Positions 40,081 through 42,941 of a stretch of 42,941 nucleotides of DNA are shown here, one piece after another. Under the pieces are notes generated by a model. It saw nothing but the letters and a program-made list of their open reading frames with translations, was not told the DNA's origin and did not search any database. Origin of the DNA: Asterionellopsis glacialis (taxonomy: Eukaryota; Bacillariophyta; Plagiogrammaphyceae; Rhaphoneidales; Asterionellopsidaceae); assembly GCA_014885115.2 (NCBI GenBank), contig WKLE02003102.1:1-42941 (forward strand). Reading direction: 5' to 3'. Position 1 is the stretch's first letter. Each line of letters opens with the position of its first letter. The position numbers and the translations under genes were made by a program.

Positions 40081-42941
40081 ATGATGGAACAACCAAGATC
40101 AAGATCATTACCATCAGCGCCACCGCCTTGTTTGCCTGAAACGGTGGATCCGTTAGATGCAATTGTAATGAGTCCACTGCATTACACTGAGTTGTGCAAC
40201 TGCGAAGAAGACGAAAGTAGTGAATGCAGTGCCAACAGCAATAGCCGCCAGAGCAGCCGTCGAGGTTCACCAACGTCTATGGGATCAATGCCACCAGAAA
40301 CGAAAAAGTCGCCTAAAGAGGGAAAAACACCAACAGCACCAAAGAACAATGGACGGGAAGGAGGAACAGCAGCCGCTGCAATTCTAACAAAAATGCAAAA
40401 ACCATGTCTTCAGAAACAGCAGCCTCAACAACAGCAGTCCTCACATTTACCACAAGTCCCTTCCTCACCTGTTTGTGACACATCGGTTACAACCGAATGT
40501 ACTGCCACAACGAAAAGTAACTCTCATAGTCAAGTATCAACAGCAGGTGCTGTAACTGCGCTTGATAACTGTGACATGGAAGAAGGAGGAGGAAAAACGG
40601 TAGAAGCAGCCGAGGGTTCAGCATCTGTGCCAACAGATCCGGAACCAACATCATTCGGACCATTGCATCAAAAGGCATTAGATAATCGTGCTAGTGAAGA
40701 TTGTCTAATGGTTGCTCAACAAATGAAGGACGATCTACTGAGTAAACTATCCCTTTCTTCAAGGAGAGGGAATCTAACATTGGTACGTTCATGTCGGACG
40801 ACTATCTAAATTTTTTCTTGTTTGATATTTTGAGCCCTAAAAGCATTTGTTTCTCATCAATTACGGTCCTTTTCTCTCGTTGTACAAACAAACAGATCAA
40901 CCTCTCAAGGCAAGGTCTTGGAGTTGGTGATGCAGGATTGATCAAACAAACCATGACACAATGTCCTCACTTGTCTGTCCTCAAGCTAAGCTATAATAAT
41001 TTCGGGGACGAGGGTGCAGCTATAATAGCTTCCGGCTTTATCATCGATGGGTCACATCATGATAATTTAGCCGTTCTGGACCTTGGCTTCAATATGATTG
41101 GTGAACCTGGATGCTCTTCGCTTGCCTTGCACGCGGTTGCTGGTAATCGAAGTTTGCGGACACTCTACCTATCAGGAAATACCATCCGTGATAGAGGTGC
41201 TCTATCACTTGCTGGTGCCATCCTTCATGGGAGCAATCTAACTTGTCTGCACCTCACAGAGAACAAGATAGGTACAGTTGGTGTCAAGGCACTTACAAGA
41301 GCTGTCGCAGAAACTGAGGCACTTCGACGTGCTGACGTAAGTTATGGGAGCCACCAGCAACTTGGTCTTTGTGTTGGTCAGACGATAACATCCGGCCGCA
41401 ACAGAAGCACCATGCAAACAATTCAAGAACTACACCTCGGTGGGACCTGTATGAAATCTGCAGGCTTTCTCTCCGTTTCAAATATGGTGTTGACGAACCT
41501 ATCGCTACGGGTCCTTGATCTATCAGACAACGATCTTGACGATCGAGACATTGCTCTTTTTTCACAATCGGTTGCACAAAACAGAGTCGTTCCCTTTGAG
41601 GTACTGAACTTCTCCTTCAACAACATATCATGCGCAGGAGTTGAGTGTCTGATGAATGCTATATGGGGATCCAAGACTTTACAAGAATTACGATTGGATA
41701 ATAACAAGATCAAGGACCGCGGTGCCCAGCTCGCAGCTGTTGTCCTCACGTCTATTCAACTAAAGGTTTTGGATCTCGGTTTCAATAAGATCACAACAGC
41801 AGGTGTCAAGGCACTTATGAAGAGTTTGTCGGAAACATCGTCATTGACCTCCCTAACCCTGTCTGGAATACCATTGGATCTGCCAGCCTCCAAGGCAGTC
41901 TGCTATGCACTTGCCTACAACACATCGCTACGACATCTCTTTATTGATAATTGTTCTGTAAGTTATTCGGCCCAACGTCATATTGTTGCCGGTATTGTTT
42001 CAAACCAAAGGGGATCTTTGGAACTGGTGACTGGGTTCAACATAGGAGGTAAGATTTATCTGGAAGATGACGGCGACCACTGTATCGTATCAATGCAGAT
42101 ACTTTTTACAAAACTAACAATGCGTTCCTGTATATTAAAATTTATCGTAGCTATCACTGTAACGTTGGGATTACCGGAGGTTCTTGAATCATGGACCAAC
42201 TACAAGGTGTTAAAGTTTGTTCGTATGATGTGGCAACTTCGACACTCACAGCAATCCGAGGCACGCCTTGTCCAGTGGCTACAGACTCAAAGTAGCATTA
42301 GTCGTCTTAATCCCAAAAGTGGCGACATTCAATCTATCGGTAAAAATGGTATCGAACGACTTCCGCCAGACTCGGTACTAAAAATGGAACCAGCTGATCC
42401 AAAGACTGTCGTAGTTGCAGCTAAGGCAGGCTTAGCATACATTGGCAACGTGGGGGATGGTGTGTTATCCACAGAAAGCTATCAACGAAAAACGGATCAC
42501 ACTTCTCCAGTTGTCCCGGCAAATGCAACCATGTTGGAAAAAACTTCTTCAGGCACTGTAAGGGTCCCATCATTTTCCCAGCTGACGAGCGATCTAGATA
42601 TTCCTTCTGTCGTTGAATCTACTACTCAAACACAAGAAAACAAAATACCTCAACCGGTAGCTGCCTGGGGGCATTCATCCCCAGATGGTTCTGCAGTAGG
42701 TAACATTATGGATCCAGTGAGAAAGCAACAAGTCACAGAATGGATTCGTACACATTTTCGATCAGTCAACGAGGTTGGAAAATTACCATTCAACAGCAAC
42801 GATCTTGCACAGCTACAAATCTATTTTTACTCATCCATAGATAGTTCTGACGGTGTTGATGACAACTTAAGCGTATTGTCCAACTCAGATGAAAAGGAAG
42901 GAACAGATGTTGACAGTGACGACCGGTCTGGTACATCAAGA
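40081..42941 (+). CDS. Leucine-rich-repeat (ribonuclease-inhibitor-like) protein, three exons, 3' truncated by window edge
   Basis: Exons are 40081-40782, 40896-42048 and 42151 to beyond 42941, giving over 880 residues in the window. Exon 1 (234 residues) is low complexity, rich in Ser, Pro and Gln, and ends at the first repeat. Exon 2 encodes at least ten ribonuclease-inhibitor-type repeats of about 28 residues, with lines such as LSVLKLSYNNFGDEGAA, LRTLYLSGNTIRDRGA, LQELRLDNNKIKDRGAQ and LKVLDLGFNKITTAGVK. Exon 3 is helical and then disordered, with no domain I recognise. RNI-like repeats make curved protein-binding surfaces, as in RanGAP and NLRC3-type proteins; no NACHT or GAP signature is visible. 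The partner and role are unknown. The exon 1 to 2 splice is well supported; the exon 2 to 3 junction is ambiguous because the intron is also open in frame. Confidence 0.85.
40783..40895 (+). other. First intron of the LRR gene
   Basis: A 113-nt intron, GTACGT to AACAAACAG. Reading through meets a stop after eight codons, whereas splicing continues the LRR frame (NLTL joined to INLSRQGLG) in phase 0. Confidence 0.88.
42049..42150 (+). other. Second, stop-free intron of the LRR gene
   Basis: GTAAGA to ATCGTAG, 102 nt, with a CTAAC branch-site-like word 30-35 bases before the acceptor. Its length is a multiple of three and it has no in-frame stop, so retention would add 34 residues. Confidence 0.7.

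Overview
The window looks like nuclear DNA from a diatom or a close stramenopile relative. I infer this from a bZIP-PAS transcription factor, secreted trypsins that carry paired DGICC-type C-terminal domains, a phytyl-ester-synthase/DGAT-like acyltransferase of plastid-bearing organisms, compact genes with none or few short GT-AG introns (about 100-127 nt), and a eukaryotic UDP-GlcNAc pyrophosphorylase and diflavin reductase. I cannot name the species. All chosen starts are ATG; several frames open further upstream only from TTG or GTG, and I did not use those.

Layout. 0.7-5.7 kb holds a MYND zinc-finger protein (+) and a bZIP-PAS factor (+). 6.7-17.4 kb holds two paralogous secreted trypsin-like proteases (both -), separated by about 6.7 kb. 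Most of that gap is an AT-rich, gene-free block almost without CpG: five CpGs between 9629 and 15071. 18.8-24.4 kb holds three + genes: the NADPH diflavin reductase TAH18/NDOR1, an inositol-monophosphatase-superfamily (HisN-like) phosphatase with a C-terminal membrane anchor, and an F-box-like/Sel1-repeat protein. 25.0-36.8 kb is gene-dense with alternating strands: a split PAS-domain gene (-), a mitochondrial-looking Tim44/mL45-like protein (+), a TMEM53/DUF829-like protein (-), the PES/DGAT-like acyltransferase (+), a split rhomboid protease (-) and UAP1 (+). 36.8-40.1 kb is gene-free and repeat-rich, with a 161-bp tandem array. A split leucine-rich-repeat gene starts at 40081 and runs off the right edge.

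The genes are mostly unrelated housekeeping and regulatory loci, not a single operon-like system. Gene-free DNA outside the CpG-poor block is sprinkled with copies and palindromes of a TACCTGGTA / TACCAGGTA motif that I did not notice in the coding sequences.

The most unusual object is the CpG desert at about 9.63-15.34 kb, with an internal core of about 23% GC and a degenerate tandem array. It fits methylation-decayed heterochromatin, and its core also meets the low-GC description given for diatom centromeres. Both readings are inference and need data from outside this window.
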